Source of the DNA: Sporosarcina sp. PTS2304
GTDB taxonomy: Bacteria; Bacillota; Bacilli; Bacillales_A; Planococcaceae
DNA length: 64,000 nt
Reading direction: 5' to 3'
Assembly (NCBI RefSeq): GCF_003351785.1
Contig: NZ_CP031230.1
Coordinates: 2,774,501 to 2,838,500 of the forward strand
Below are positions 55,206 through 63,502 of the stretch, in pieces. Positions within the stretch are counted from its first letter, which is position 1. Every line of letters begins with the position of its first letter. The translations under genes and the position numbers were made by a program. The notes under the pieces are model-generated. The model had not been told where the DNA came from. It worked only from the letters and a program-made list of their open reading frames with translations, and did not search any database.

Positions 55206-55493
55206 TTACGCATCCACACGAACTGTCATATGACGAATAATACCTTCGTTGATGTTCGCTAGACGTGTAAATTCATCGATTGCTTCGTTACCAGCGTTAG
55301 CAGTTACTAACTGGTAGTAACCTTCACGTAGATCGTCGATTTCGTATGCAAGACGACGCTTGCCCCACTCTTTCGACTCGATGATTTCCGCTCCGTTTGA
55401 AGTTAAGACGTTATCAAAACGTTCAATCAACGCTTTTTTCGCGTCATCTTCAAGAGTTGGGCGCATAATGTACATAATCTCGTACTTTCTCAT
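55206..55493 (-). CDS. rpsF: 30S ribosomal protein S6
   Basis: This 95-aa S6 ([45 protein letters not shown]) binds S18 on the 30S platform and its own leader mRNA. The ATG at 55493 is preferred; an in-frame TTG directly before it would add one Met. AAGGAGGTGA lies upstream. It is first in the rpsF-ssb-rpsR operon. The leader carries a hairpin that may mediate S6:S18 autoregulation. Confidence 0.97.
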   Translation of the reverse strand: MRKYEIMYIMRPTLEDDAKKALIERFDNVLTSNGAEIIESKEWGKRRLAYEIDDLREGYYQLVTANAGNEAIDEFTRLANINEGIIRHMTVRVDA

Positions 55494-55514
55494 CAATAGT
55501 CACCTCCTTATGGA

Positions 55515-55542
55515 CTTGGCCCTGCTTTTGCAAGCGGGCAAG
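55515..55542 (-). promoter_or_regulatory. Candidate S6:S18 autoregulatory leader hairpin
   Basis: On the rpsF transcript, CUUG, CCC and GCUU arms pair with AAGC, GGG and CAAG around a GCAA loop, leaving small bulges and a CCG trinucleotide. It sits just before the ribosome-binding site. Firmicute rpsF leaders are known to bind S6:S18 through such a motif. Confidence 0.6.
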
Positions 55543-55573
55543 GAGTAAGTAATTTAGATATTACTCACATCAG

Positions 55574-55605
55574 TTGATATTACCATAGCTCCACTTTAAT
55601 ATCAA
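55574..55605. promoter_or_regulatory. Symmetric back-to-back promoter between rpsF and the DUF3267 gene
   Basis: The inverted repeat TTGATATTA...TAATATCAA places a -35 TTGATA and a -10 TAATAT with 17-bp spacing on both strands: plus -35 at 55574-55579 and -10 at 55597-55602; minus -35 at 55600-55605 and -10 at 55577-55582. The two promoters occupy the same 32 bp. Confidence 0.65.
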
Positions 55606-55647
55606 CCCTAAATATACTATACTGAATAAATTAAGGAGTGATTTCGT

Positions 55648-56190
55648 ATGGATCAACAACATCCTATTATTGTAGAACTGGATCTACAGAAAGTTGCGAA
55701 ACAAAGTATTTGGTTGACGTTTATTCCTCTTATTCTTCTTTTACTAATTCGTTTCTTTCTGAACGGCGGATTGTTTCTGACATTCTCTTTGTGGTATTTT
55801 CTGTACTTTTTTGTCGGTTATATTATATTGATCGTCTTTCATGAATTTTTTCACTTACTCGGATTTCGAATGTTCTGCGGTGTCCCCTGGAAAAACATGG
55901 ACTACGGTGTCAATTTAAAAATGGGCATTGCTTATGCTACTGCCGATCAGCTAATGGACAATAAAGGAATCCGCCAAGCACTCCTACTGCCGTTTTGGAT
56001 GACAGGCATACTCCCGGCGATCATTGCACTCTATCTCAATGACGGTGTGTTGCTCGTGCTGGCAGCGGCATTAATTGGCGGTGCAGCGGGTGACTTTGCG
56101 ATGTACAAAGAACTGAAAAAATTTCCAGACGATGCAATGGTTAAAGATGATCCCGAATTGCCTAAGTTATATATTTATCCTGCCCAATGA
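55648..56190 (+). CDS. DUF3267 family membrane protein, putative zincin metalloprotease
   Basis: This 180-aa membrane protein has about four hydrophobic segments. It carries the zinc metalloprotease motif HEFFHLLG near residue 70, inside a membrane helix, and a second conserved segment GGAAGDFAMYKELKKFP near 150 with a possible third ligand Asp. This fits DUF3267, a family with site-2-protease-like features and no firmly known substrate. AAGGAG lies 9 nt before the ATG. It is divergent from rpsF and convergent with ychF, sharing a terminator. Confidence 0.82.
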   Translation: MDQQHPIIVELDLQKVAKQSIWLTFIPLILLLLIRFFLNGGLFLTFSLWYFLYFFVGYIILIVFHEFFHLLGFRMFCGVPWKNMDYGVNLKMGIAYATADQLMDNKGIRQALLLPFWMTGILPAIIALYLNDGVLLVLAAALIGGAAGDFAMYKELKKFPDDAMVKDDPELPKLYIYPAQ

Positions 56191-56215
56191 ATGACATCAT
56201 GAGGTTTTCATGTAA

Positions 56216-56255
56216 AAAAGCTGTTTCCCCAGTTGATTCAGGGGAAACAGCTTTT
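56216..56255. terminator. Bidirectional terminator between DUF3267 gene and ychF
   Basis: Perfect arms AAAAGCTGTTTCCCC and GGGGAAACAGCTTTT flank a 10-nt loop between convergent genes. Confidence 0.92.
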
Positions 56256-56258
56256 CAA

Positions 56259-57359
56259 TTATACGTTGAAACGGAACAACATAACGTCCCCGTCTTTTAC
56301 GATGTATTCTTTACCTTCCAAACGCACCTTGCCTGCTTCTTTTGCAGCCGTCATAGAACCATGCTCGACCAAGTCGTCATAGGCTACCGTTTCTGCACGT
56401 ATGAAGCCGCGCTCAAAGTCTGTATGGATGACGCCGGCACATTGTGGAGCTTTCATCCCTTTACGGAACGTCCAGGCACGAACTTCCTGCACACCTGCCG
56501 TAAAGTACGTTGCATATCCTAGCAATTTGTACGTTGCTTTGATCAATAAATCTAGCCCTGATTCTTTGATCCCTAGCTCTTCAAGGAACATTTCTTTCTC
56601 ATCGTCCTCAAGTTCAGCCATTTCTTCTTCAATCTTCGCACACACTACGATGACTTCCGCATGATCTTTCTCAGCAAATTCACGCACTTGCTGCACATAT
56701 GGATTGTTGTCTGCATCTGCAATCTCATCTTCAGAAACGTTGGCAACGTAAAGCATCGGTTTGATTGTCAGCAAATGCATTCCTTTTATTACTTGGTACT
56801 CATCGTCTGTCAAGTCAATAGACCGTGCCGCCAACTCATTTTCGAAACCGTCTCGCAATTTCATAAGTATAGGCTCTTCAATCATAGCGTCTTTGTCTTT
56901 TTGTTTAGCCATTTTCGATACACGTGCTAAACGCTTATCCACACTTTCCATATCCGCCAAAATTAATTCTAAGTTGATGATTTCAATATCATCAATCGGA
57001 TTAACTTTTCCTGACACGTGTGTAATATTCTCATCTTCGAAACAACGAACGACCTGGCAAATGGCATCTACTTCACGAATATGTGATAAGAACTTATTGC
57101 CTAGTCCTTCCCCTTTACTTGCACCTTCTACAATTCCTGCAATGTCTGTAAATTCAAATGCAGTAGGTACTGTCTTCTTAGGTGTAACAAGTTCTGTCAG
57201 CTTATCTAAACGTTCATCTGGCACTTCAACAATCCCTACGTTCGGATCAATTGTACAGAACGGATAATTCGCCGCCTCTGCTCCTGCTTTCGTAATTGCA
57301 TTAAATAATGTTGATTTTCCTACATTCGGAAGACCTACAATTCCTGCTGTTAAAGCCAT
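56259..57359 (-). CDS. ychF: Redox-regulated ATPase/GTPase YchF (Obg family)
   Basis: This 366-aa P-loop NTPase preferring ATP is associated with ribosomes and stress responses. It has G1 GLPNVGKST near residue 8, the switch region NYPFCTIDPNVGIV, G3 DIAGIVEGASKGEGLGNKF, a central coiled coil and a C-terminal TGS domain ending GDVMLFRFNV. I start at ATG 57359; the frame also opens at GTG 57368, but that overlaps the AAGGGTGTGG site. B. subtilis calls it yyaF. A good promoter lies just upstream. Confidence 0.97.
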   Translation of the reverse strand: MALTAGIVGLPNVGKSTLFNAITKAGAEAANYPFCTIDPNVGIVEVPDERLDKLTELVTPKKTVPTAFEFTDIAGIVEGASKGEGLGNKFLSHIREVDAICQVVRCFEDENITHVSGKVNPIDDIEIINLELILADMESVDKRLARVSKMAKQKDKDAMIEEPILMKLRDGFENELAARSIDLTDDEYQVIKGMHLLTIKPMLYVANVSEDEIADADNNPYVQQVREFAEKDHAEVIVVCAKIEEEMAELEDDEKEMFLEELGIKESGLDLLIKATYKLLGYATYFTAGVQEVRAWTFRKGMKAPQCAGVIHTDFERGFIRAETVAYDDLVEHGSMTAAKEAGKVRLEGKEYIVKDGDVMLFRFNV

Positions 57360-57419
57360 TCTTCCCACACCCTTCTTATCTATCGTAACTATTTCATTAT
57401 AAGGCTAGTCAACCATTTC

Positions 57420-57448
57420 ATTATAAGGACAATCTTCGGCATTGTCTA
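57420..57448 (-). promoter_or_regulatory. SigA-type promoter for ychF
   Basis: On the minus strand TAGACA (-35) and TATAAT (-10) are 17 bp apart, about 60 nt before the ychF ATG. ATTTCATTATAAGG is duplicated at 57391-57404 and 57415-57428, giving a second TATAAT without a good -35. Confidence 0.65.
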
Positions 57449-57455
57449 TGTGCGA

Positions 57456-57653
57456 TCAAGACTCGTTCCTTAACAAAATCTTTTTCATCTTCTTAGAGAA
57501 CTCATTGCGTGGAATCATAACGCTATGTCCGCAACCTTCGCACTTAATACGGATATCAGCGCCCATACGTATGATCTTCCAAGCATTTGAGCCACAAGGA
57601 TGTGGTTTTTTCATCTCCACGACGTCGTGCAAATCAAATTCTTTCTCCGCCAT
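57456..57653 (-). CDS. DUF951 domain-containing protein (YyzM-like)
   Basis: This 65-aa basic protein has four Cys/His candidates for metal or nucleic-acid binding (KKPHPCGSNAW, IKCEGCGHSVMIPR). It is the DUF951 family protein found next to ychF across Firmicutes; function unknown. The start ATG 57653 has AAGGAG 9 nt upstream and lies inside the end of the mscS-like gene (20-nt overlap), so the two are co-translated. The longer frame to 57719 overlaps still more and lacks a ribosome-binding site. Confidence 0.88.
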   Translation of the reverse strand: MAEKEFDLHDVVEMKKPHPCGSNAWKIIRMGADIRIKCEGCGHSVMIPRNEFSKKMKKILLRNES

Positions 57654-58590
57654 CTTGTGAATCTCCTTCCATTTTTTCTTGGAACAATACCATCTTCGGA
57701 TATGGCATTTCAATTCCATTCTGATCCATAAACTTCTTCAAATCCTGCCGGAGTTTACGACCAACCGCGAAGTTTGCCACAGGTTCTGTTTCTGCTATAA
57801 TACGCAGTACAATTTTGGACGGCTCGATACTTTGTACTCCGAGCACTTCCGGGATCCCAATCACTTCTGCATACCGCTCTTTTGGAAGCTTCTTTAAAAA
57901 CTCTTTCAGTAACTCTTCGGCATGTTCAATATTCGTTTCATAGGAAACGCCAATATCCAATATAGCCATGGAATTTGTCACTGAAAAATTAATAACCTCT
58001 CCAATTTGACCATTCGGCACGGTATATAACTCTCCGCCGAATAACGCAATCTTCGTCGTCCGCAATCCAATTTCCAATACGGTTCCTTCCGCACTATTAA
58101 TCCGAACGTAATCGCCAACACCGAATTGATCTTCAAAAATAATGAAAAACCCGGAAATGACGTCTTTCACTAAACTTTGTGCACCAAAACCGACCGCCAA
58201 TCCAAGAACCCCGGCACCTGCCAGCAAGCCTTTTACATCAATATTAAACTCCGTCAAAATGGCTAGTATGGCTGAAAAATAAATGACGTATGTCAATGCA
58301 TTTTCTAATAACTTAATAATGGTTTTTTCGCGGCGTTCACTTTTACGCATAGGACTCTTCAGCTTGATAGCAAAGAATCGGCGAATAAATACATGACCAA
58401 CCTTCACCAATATCCCTGCTACGACAATAATTAAAAAAATCTTTAAAGCAAATAATCCTACATTAAACCAAAAGACAGTATCAAAAATAGTTTCATTTGC
58501 TTGGTCTGTTGCTCCATCTACTGCCTTTTTAATACTTTTCCCTACTGTATCCAGGCTTTCTTTCACGTCTGTATTTGAATCTACTGCCAT
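57634..58590 (-). CDS. Small-conductance mechanosensitive channel (MscS family)
   Basis: This 318-aa channel protein opens under membrane tension to release solutes after osmotic downshock. It has an N-terminal amphipathic region, membrane helices at about 40-65 and 95-140, and the pore-lining helix GLLAGAGVLGLAVGFGAQSLVKDVISGFFIIFEDQFGVGDYV (alternating Gly/Ala pattern). The cytoplasmic beta and alpha/beta domains follow. I start at ATG 58590, with AAGGAGG 10 nt upstream; the longer frame to 58656 has no site. It is in the leftward unit with DUF951 and ychF. Confidence 0.92.
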   Translation of the reverse strand: MAVDSNTDVKESLDTVGKSIKKAVDGATDQANETIFDTVFWFNVGLFALKIFLIIVVAGILVKVGHVFIRRFFAIKLKSPMRKSERREKTIIKLLENALTYVIYFSAILAILTEFNIDVKGLLAGAGVLGLAVGFGAQSLVKDVISGFFIIFEDQFGVGDYVRINSAEGTVLEIGLRTTKIALFGGELYTVPNGQIGEVINFSVTNSMAILDIGVSYETNIEHAEELLKEFLKKLPKERYAEVIGIPEVLGVQSIEPSKIVLRIIAETEPVANFAVGRKLRQDLKKFMDQNGIEMPYPKMVLFQEKMEGDSQDGGERI

Positions 58591-58708
58591 TGAAAGAAAT
58601 CCTCCTTTCGTATAAACCCATACACCCCTGGCTATACTGCACAGCAATACATACACAGGCTCTCCCGTAGCCCTGCGTAAAGAACTTATAAAGGAATGAT
58701 GTCTCCCA

Positions 58709-59350
58709 ATGTATATAACTGAGCCCTCATCTTACCATTATCGTATCTCTTATAAAGAAACCGGGGTTGTCTGGAAGTTAAGTTCATATTTCATCCAGCA
58801 TATCCCTTTTAAAAGACAACCAATCATCTTTTACTGTATTGGCTCCGATCGTTCGACGGGTGACTCTTTAGGACCTCTAACTGGTTCTTATCTATCTGAA
58901 CTTAGTCTTTTTCCGTACCCGGTGATTGGCACACTTGAAAACCCACTCCATGCGCTAAATCTAGAGCAACGGTTGAAGTTAACAGAAACACTTTATCCTG
59001 ATGCGTTCACCGTAGCAATAGACGCCTGCCTCAGTAAAAAGGACGCGGTAGGTGAGCTATTGTTCCACAACGGTCCCATTTCACCAGGTAAAGCGGTTGG
59101 AAAGAATTTGCCGCCTGTCGGTGATGTCTCTATTAAAGGAGTCGTCAATATTGCAGGTTTTATGGAACAAGCAGTACTACAAAGCACACGTTTATACTTG
59201 CCTTTTGAAATGAGTCGTATGATTGGACGTGCGTTACAGCTTGCCCATCACCGTCAAAAGTCAGAAGACGTATACAATCGTTACAATGAGAGCCACTACA
59301 CCAATCCCTGGAATAAAATTCGCTATCCGAATCTTAGTCAAACCGATTAA
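58709..59350 (+). CDS. yyaC: Spore protease YyaC (DUF1256)
   Basis: This 213-aa cytosolic protein of the YyaC family, related to the germination protease GPR and expressed in sporulating cells, includes IIFYCIGSDRSTGDSLGPLTG near residue 40, VIGTLENPLHALNL, VAIDACLSKKDAVG and PPVGDVSIKGVVNIAG. The Asp residues in the first and third motifs are likely catalytic. Only a weak AAGGAA lies upstream, 13 nt from the ATG. Its last 90 nt overlap the convergent DUF554 gene on the other strand. It supports the organism being a spore former. Confidence 0.88.
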   Translation: MYITEPSSYHYRISYKETGVVWKLSSYFIQHIPFKRQPIIFYCIGSDRSTGDSLGPLTGSYLSELSLFPYPVIGTLENPLHALNLEQRLKLTETLYPDAFTVAIDACLSKKDAVGELLFHNGPISPGKAVGKNLPPVGDVSIKGVVNIAGFMEQAVLQSTRLYLPFEMSRMIGRALQLAHHRQKSEDVYNRYNESHYTNPWNKIRYPNLSQTD

Positions 59351-59965
59351 GTTCAAACCGATAGCCGCAATCATTAATCCACCCGTTGCCGTCATTTCGG
59401 AAATAAATAACTGCATTAAATCGTCAGGAACAAAACGACTAATGAGCGTAGCTAGAAATGTAATACTACCCTGATACAGTAGTAATGGTATAGCGGAGAA
59501 AGCTACCCCGATGCCTAAAGTAGAACTTAACACAATGGATGTAAAGCCATCTAAAATCCCTTTCATCACTAAGACGTTGTGATCATTCCGGAGCCCGCTG
59601 TCAATTGCACCAATGATGGCCATTGACCCTACACAAAATATTAGTGTAGCCGTCACAAACCCTTGTGCAACGCCTGGGCTTCCCTTCTTGGCTGGTAATT
59701 TTTTCTCTATCCATTGACCAAGAAAATTCACTTTTTGATCCAAATCAATCCATTCCCCAATGATTGCACCAATGACGATACTGATGATGACTATAACGAT
59801 TTGTGTCGTTTGGAAAGTCATCTGCAGTCCAATGGCTACAACCGCCAAGCCGATACCGTACATAATCGTCTCTTTCATCCGTTCAGGTATGCCATGCAAA
59901 AAACGTCCTATTAATGTACCTATTATAATAGTCAGTACATTAAATAGTGAGCCGAATAATATCAT
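59261..59965 (-). CDS. DUF554 family membrane protein
   Basis: This 234-aa integral membrane protein with about seven helices belongs to DUF554 (YdfK-like). FGSLFNVLTIIIGTLIGRFL starts it; SIVIGAIIGEWIDLDQKV, FCVGSMAIIGAIDSGLRNDHNVLVMKGILDGFTSIVLSSTLGIGVAFSAIPLLLYQG (over several helices) and TATGGLMIAAIGLNLIGL are family-typical. Proposed to be a transporter, function not established. The C-terminus is at family length, so the 90-nt overlap with yyaC is genuine, not a frame artefact. Confidence 0.87.
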   Translation of the reverse strand: MILFGSLFNVLTIIIGTLIGRFLHGIPERMKETIMYGIGLAVVAIGLQMTFQTTQIVIVIISIVIGAIIGEWIDLDQKVNFLGQWIEKKLPAKKGSPGVAQGFVTATLIFCVGSMAIIGAIDSGLRNDHNVLVMKGILDGFTSIVLSSTLGIGVAFSAIPLLLYQGSITFLATLISRFVPDDLMQLFISEMTATGGLMIAAIGLNLIGLTKIRIANFIPGIGVVALIVTIVYVF

Positions 59966-60023
59966 ATAGTCACTTCCAACTTTTCTTTAACGATTCATAT
60001 ATTTATTACTAACAAGAATGATA

Positions 60024-60860
60024 TTATCGTTCTTCACTTAGAATTTCTAAGATACGTTCGAAATCTTCATCTGATAGAAACTCAATTTCTATTTTCCCTT
60101 TGTTTTTCGTCTTTTTTATTGTAACTTTTGTTCCAAACTGCTCCCGTAATGTAGTTTCATGTTCTGCTAGGAATAAATCCTTTTTCTTCTTTTTCTTTGT
60201 TTCACGTGGAACATCTTCGTTTAATTGCTGTACTAGTTTTTCTAATTGACGAACATTCAAATGTTCATTCTTAGTCTTTTCAGCGACTTGTAGAATTTGT
60301 TCTTTATTTCTTAACCCAAGCAATGTACGCCCATGCCCCATTGACAGTATTCCATGGGAAATATCATGCAACACTTGTTCAGGTAATGTGAGTAGACGAA
60401 TGTGATTCGCAATATGCGGCCTGCTCTTACCTAATCTAAATGCTAATTGTTCTTGCGTTAATTCGAGACTTTCCATTAATCGTTGATAAGCTTCAGCCAC
60501 TTCAATTGGTGTAAGATCTTCGCGTTGAAGATTCTCTAAAATAGCCATCTCCATGGATTGCTCGTCTGTTAACTCTCGAACAACTGCCGGGATTTCCTTT
60601 TTTCCAGCTAACTCGGAAGCGCGGTATCTTCTTTCTCCGACGACAATTTCATACTGTGTTCCTACACTGCGCACAATAATCGGTTGCAATACACCGTGCT
60701 CTTTAATCGATTCACTCAACTCTACAAGCGATTCATCATCAAATATTTTACGTGGTTGATAAGGATTTGCTTGAATACTCTTTAATCGCAGTAATTCTAC
60801 CTTTTCCAATGACTCACGAGGAAACAATGCGTTTAGCCCTTTACCTAGACCTTTACTCAT
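60024..60860 (-). CDS. spo0J: Chromosome partitioning protein ParB (Spo0J)
   Basis: This 278-aa CTP-dependent DNA clamp loads at parS and spreads to organise origin segregation. The N-terminal CTPase domain has IVVGERRYRASELAGKKEIPAVV and MEMAILENLQREDLTPIEVAEAYQRL. The helix-turn-helix lies at LTQEQLAFRLGKSRPHIANHIRLLTLP and the C-terminal dimer domain ends LEILSEER. It overlaps soj by 8 nt. A perfect parS lies within its own coding sequence, as in B. subtilis. Confidence 0.97.
   Translation of the reverse strand: MSKGLGKGLNALFPRESLEKVELLRLKSIQANPYQPRKIFDDESLVELSESIKEHGVLQPIIVRSVGTQYEIVVGERRYRASELAGKKEIPAVVRELTDEQSMEMAILENLQREDLTPIEVAEAYQRLMESLELTQEQLAFRLGKSRPHIANHIRLLTLPEQVLHDISHGILSMGHGRTLLGLRNKEQILQVAEKTKNEHLNVRQLEKLVQQLNEDVPRETKKKKKKDLFLAEHETTLREQFGTKVTIKKTKNKGKIEIEFLSDEDFERILEILSEER
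60198..60213. promoter_or_regulatory. parS site inside spo0J
   Basis: TGTTTCACGTGGAACA is a perfect parS (complement TGTTCCACGTGAAACA). It encodes Val-Pro-Arg-Glu-Thr of Spo0J near residue 218. Confidence 0.95.
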
Positions 60861-61614
60861 TTTCCGCCACTTCCTTTGCCAACTCTAAATAGACTTCCGC
60901 ACCTTTTGATCTGGAATCATACAAAATAATCGGTTTTCCATGACTCGGTGCTTCACTTAATCTAACGTTTCGTGGAATAATTGTTTTATATACTTTGTCT
61001 TGGAAATACTTCTTCACTTCTTCGATCACTTGAATACCTAAGTTCGTACGCGCATCAAACATTGTGAGTAATACCCCGTCTATATACAACGATTCATTCA
61101 AGTGCTTTTGGACAAGACGAATGGTACTCAATAACTGACTTAATCCTTCCAACGCATAATATTCACATTGTACTGGAATGATAATAGAGTCAGAAGCAGT
61201 CAAAGCATTTAATGTCAGAAGTCCAAGTGATGGTGGACAGTCAATAATTACATAGTCGTACTGCCCTTTAATGTCTTGAATTGCATGTTTCATACGGACT
61301 TCACGAGAAATCGTAGAGACCAGTTCAATTTCAGCTCCTGCTAACGAAATCGTAGCTGGAATGATATCCAAATTTTCAATATTCGTCTGCAAAATGACAT
61401 CTTGTACCGGTACATCATCGATTAACATATTGTAGATACAGTCTTGTACATCCCCTTTATTGATACCTACCCCACTCGTTGCGTTGCCTTGTGGATCAGA
61501 ATCAATTAAAAGCACCTTTTTGCCTATATGGGCAAGGCATGCACTTAAGTTAACAGAAGTCGTTGTCTTACCGACTCCTCCTTTTTGATTGGCTATGGCG
61601 ATAATCTTACCCAC
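60853..61614 (-). CDS. soj: Chromosome partitioning ATPase ParA (Soj)
   Basis: This 253-aa deviant Walker ATPase works with Spo0J in origin segregation and, in B. subtilis, also regulates DnaA. The deviant Walker A is NQKGGVGKTTTSVNLSA at residue 9. DSDPQGNATSGVG and YVIIDCPPSLGLLTLNAL follow. C-terminal Arg/Lys residues for DNA binding are present. It heads the soj-spo0J unit. Confidence 0.97.
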   Translation of the reverse strand: MGKIIAIANQKGGVGKTTTSVNLSACLAHIGKKVLLIDSDPQGNATSGVGINKGDVQDCIYNMLIDDVPVQDVILQTNIENLDIIPATISLAGAEIELVSTISREVRMKHAIQDIKGQYDYVIIDCPPSLGLLTLNALTASDSIIIPVQCEYYALEGLSQLLSTIRLVQKHLNESLYIDGVLLTMFDARTNLGIQVIEEVKKYFQDKVYKTIIPRNVRLSEAPSHGKPIILYDSRSKGAEVYLELAKEVAENE

Positions 61615-61756
61615 TCTCGCACCCGCTTTCTTTCATATTTCAATTAGTAGCTAGAAGCTTTTCACAATTACGTGTATTTCTAATACTTTACTTATCGTTC
61701 TGTAATTCTTTTTCATTTTATCATCTTACTAGGCCGAACTCTATCGTTATATAAGA

Positions 61757-61786
61757 AAACTCTTGCTAGTTGGATAGCAAGAGTTT
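61757..61786 (-). terminator. Terminator after noc
   Basis: AAACTCTTGCTA pairs with TAGCAAGAGTTT 7 nt after the noc stop; a short T-rich stretch follows on the minus strand. Confidence 0.7.
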
Positions 61787-61793
61787 AGAATTG

Positions 61794-62666
61794 TCACTTT
61801 TTCAGTATTTTGACGGTAATTGTATAGCAGTCTTCTGAATCTATTTCTTGCGATTCTACTTCGATTCCACTCTTCGTCATCAAAGCCAGTGACTCTCTTA
61901 ATGTATTTACTGCAATTCGCACATCTTTACTGATAGATTTCCGTCGAGATACTGTTTTTTTTGTTTGCGACTTTTGAATAGGATGAGTGATTTCTTTAAT
62001 ACGATTTTCAAGTTCTTTCACGTTATACTTATTCTCTTTTGTTTCTTCCATTACTTCGATTTGCAGAGCTGTTTCTTTTAACGGCAATAGTGCACGTGCG
62101 TGACGCTCTGAAATCTCTTTTTTCAGGATTGCATTTTGTACCTCTTCAGGTAGTTTTAAAAGTCGCATTTTATTAGCAATAGTAGATTGACCTTTCCCTA
62201 ATCTCTGGGCTAAAGCTTCTTGCGTCAATTCATGAAGTTTTAATAAATTTTCATAGGCATATGCTTCTTCAATTGCTGTTAATTCTTCACGTTGTAAGTT
62301 TTCGATTAAAGCTACAGAAGCAGTTTCTTTATCACTTAGATTACGGACGATAGCCGGTACCTCTGTCCAGCCAAGCTTACGCATAGCGCGATAACGTCGT
62401 TCCCCTGCAATAATCTCATATTGTTCATTACCCATCTGACGAATGACAATTGGTTGAATGACACCATGAGTATGGATTGTTCTAGCGAGTTCTTCGATCT
62501 TTTCTTCACTAAATATTGTCCGTGGTTGAAATTGGTTCGGTATGATCGAATCAATGGCCACTTGATCTACCTTTTCAAGTTGCCTACCTTCCACTTTCTC
62601 TATCAAGTCTATCTTCTCTCCTCCACCAAAAAAGCGCGATAAAGTATTTTTCAACCCCTGCACCAC
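61794..62666 (-). CDS. noc: Nucleoid occlusion protein Noc
   Basis: This 290-aa ParB paralogue binds its own palindromic sites and the membrane and prevents septation over the nucleoid. The N-terminal amphipathic helix VQGLKNTLSRFFGG serves membrane targeting. The CTPase domain has IIAGERRYRAMRKLGWTEVPAIV and VALIENLQREELTAIEEAYAYENL, and the helix-turn-helix is LTQEALAQRLGKGQSTIANKMRLLKLP. Start is GTG at 62666. Being next to rsmG and upstream of soj-spo0J is the standard Bacillales position. A perfect parS lies 40 nt upstream. Confidence 0.95.
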   Translation of the reverse strand: MVQGLKNTLSRFFGGGEKIDLIEKVEGRQLEKVDQVAIDSIIPNQFQPRTIFSEEKIEELARTIHTHGVIQPIVIRQMGNEQYEIIAGERRYRAMRKLGWTEVPAIVRNLSDKETASVALIENLQREELTAIEEAYAYENLLKLHELTQEALAQRLGKGQSTIANKMRLLKLPEEVQNAILKKEISERHARALLPLKETALQIEVMEETKENKYNVKELENRIKEITHPIQKSQTKKTVSRRKSISKDVRIAVNTLRESLALMTKSGIEVESQEIDSEDCYTITVKILKK

Positions 62667-62706
62667 CTTTTCGAAACTAGTCCCTTTTATGAACTGCCCT
62701 TCTTAC

Positions 62707-62722
62707 TGTTCCACGTGAAACA
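62707..62722. promoter_or_regulatory. parS site between rsmG and noc
   Basis: TGTTCCACGTGAAACA is a perfect 16-bp parS, 40 nt upstream of the noc start and 9 nt after the rsmG stop. Confidence 0.95.
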
Positions 62723-62731
62723 TAATACGTT

Positions 62732-63451
62732 TTATCCTGTAATAGGTGTTTTATTTGGCACTCCTGGTTTTCTAGGATATTTCTTAGGTGTCTGTTTGCT
62801 TTTTTTAAAGATGAATATATGACGTTCACTATTTTCTTCCGGCAGTAAAAATTCATGCTCTTCTTGTAACGAAGCACCGAGTAGTTTCACCGCTCTTGTT
62901 GCGTCTTGTAATTCTTCCGCAGCGGCAGCACCTTTCATAGAAACAAATAATCCTCCTACTTTCACAATCGGCAAACATAGCTCAGATAGTACTGATAAAC
63001 GAGCTACTGCGCGGGCTGTTACAACATCAAATTGTTCTCTGTACTTCGGATTACGGCCAAAGTCTTCCGCTCTTGCATGAACAAATGCTACTTTTTCTAA
63101 CTTCAGTTCTCCCGCTAAATGATTTAGAAAGTTAATACGTTTGTTCAATGAGTCTACAATTGTTACTTGAAGATGTGGGAAGCAAATCTTTAAAGGGATG
63201 CTCGGAAAACCAGCCCCTGCCCCTACATCACAAATAGATTCAACAGAAGTTAAATCTACGTAAAATGAACTTGTGATGGAATCATAAAAATGCTTTAAAT
63301 AAACAGAGGGTGCATCCGTTATAGCCGTTAAGTTCATCTTTTCATTCCACTCTACGAGAATTTCGAAGTAACGTGTAAATTGTTGCTTTTGTACATCCGT
63401 TAATTTAATTCCTTTTTCTTGTAGTGCTGCATAAAACTCTTCTTCCGTCAT
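62732..63451 (-). CDS. rsmG: 16S rRNA (guanine-527-N7)-methyltransferase RsmG
   Basis: This 239-aa SAM-dependent methyltransferase (GidB) methylates G527 of 16S rRNA; loss gives low-level streptomycin resistance. It has [27 protein letters not shown], the SAM motif [35 protein letters not shown] and [21 protein letters not shown] start at ATG 63451, which has AAAGGA 8 nt upstream; an earlier ATG at 63469 lacks a suitable site. It lies 50 nt after mnmG. Confidence 0.96.
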   Translation of the reverse strand: MTEEEFYAALQEKGIKLTDVQKQQFTRYFEILVEWNEKMNLTAITDAPSVYLKHFYDSITSSFYVDLTSVESICDVGAGAGFPSIPLKICFPHLQVTIVDSLNKRINFLNHLAGELKLEKVAFVHARAEDFGRNPKYREQFDVVTARAVARLSVLSELCLPIVKVGGLFVSMKGAAAAEELQDATRAVKLLGASLQEEHEFLLPEENSERHIFIFKKSKQTPKKYPRKPGVPNKTPITG

Positions 63452-63502
63452 CGTCTCATTCCTTTTCAAAAAGACTGACGCCTCTAAGCGCCAGCCATAT
63501 AT

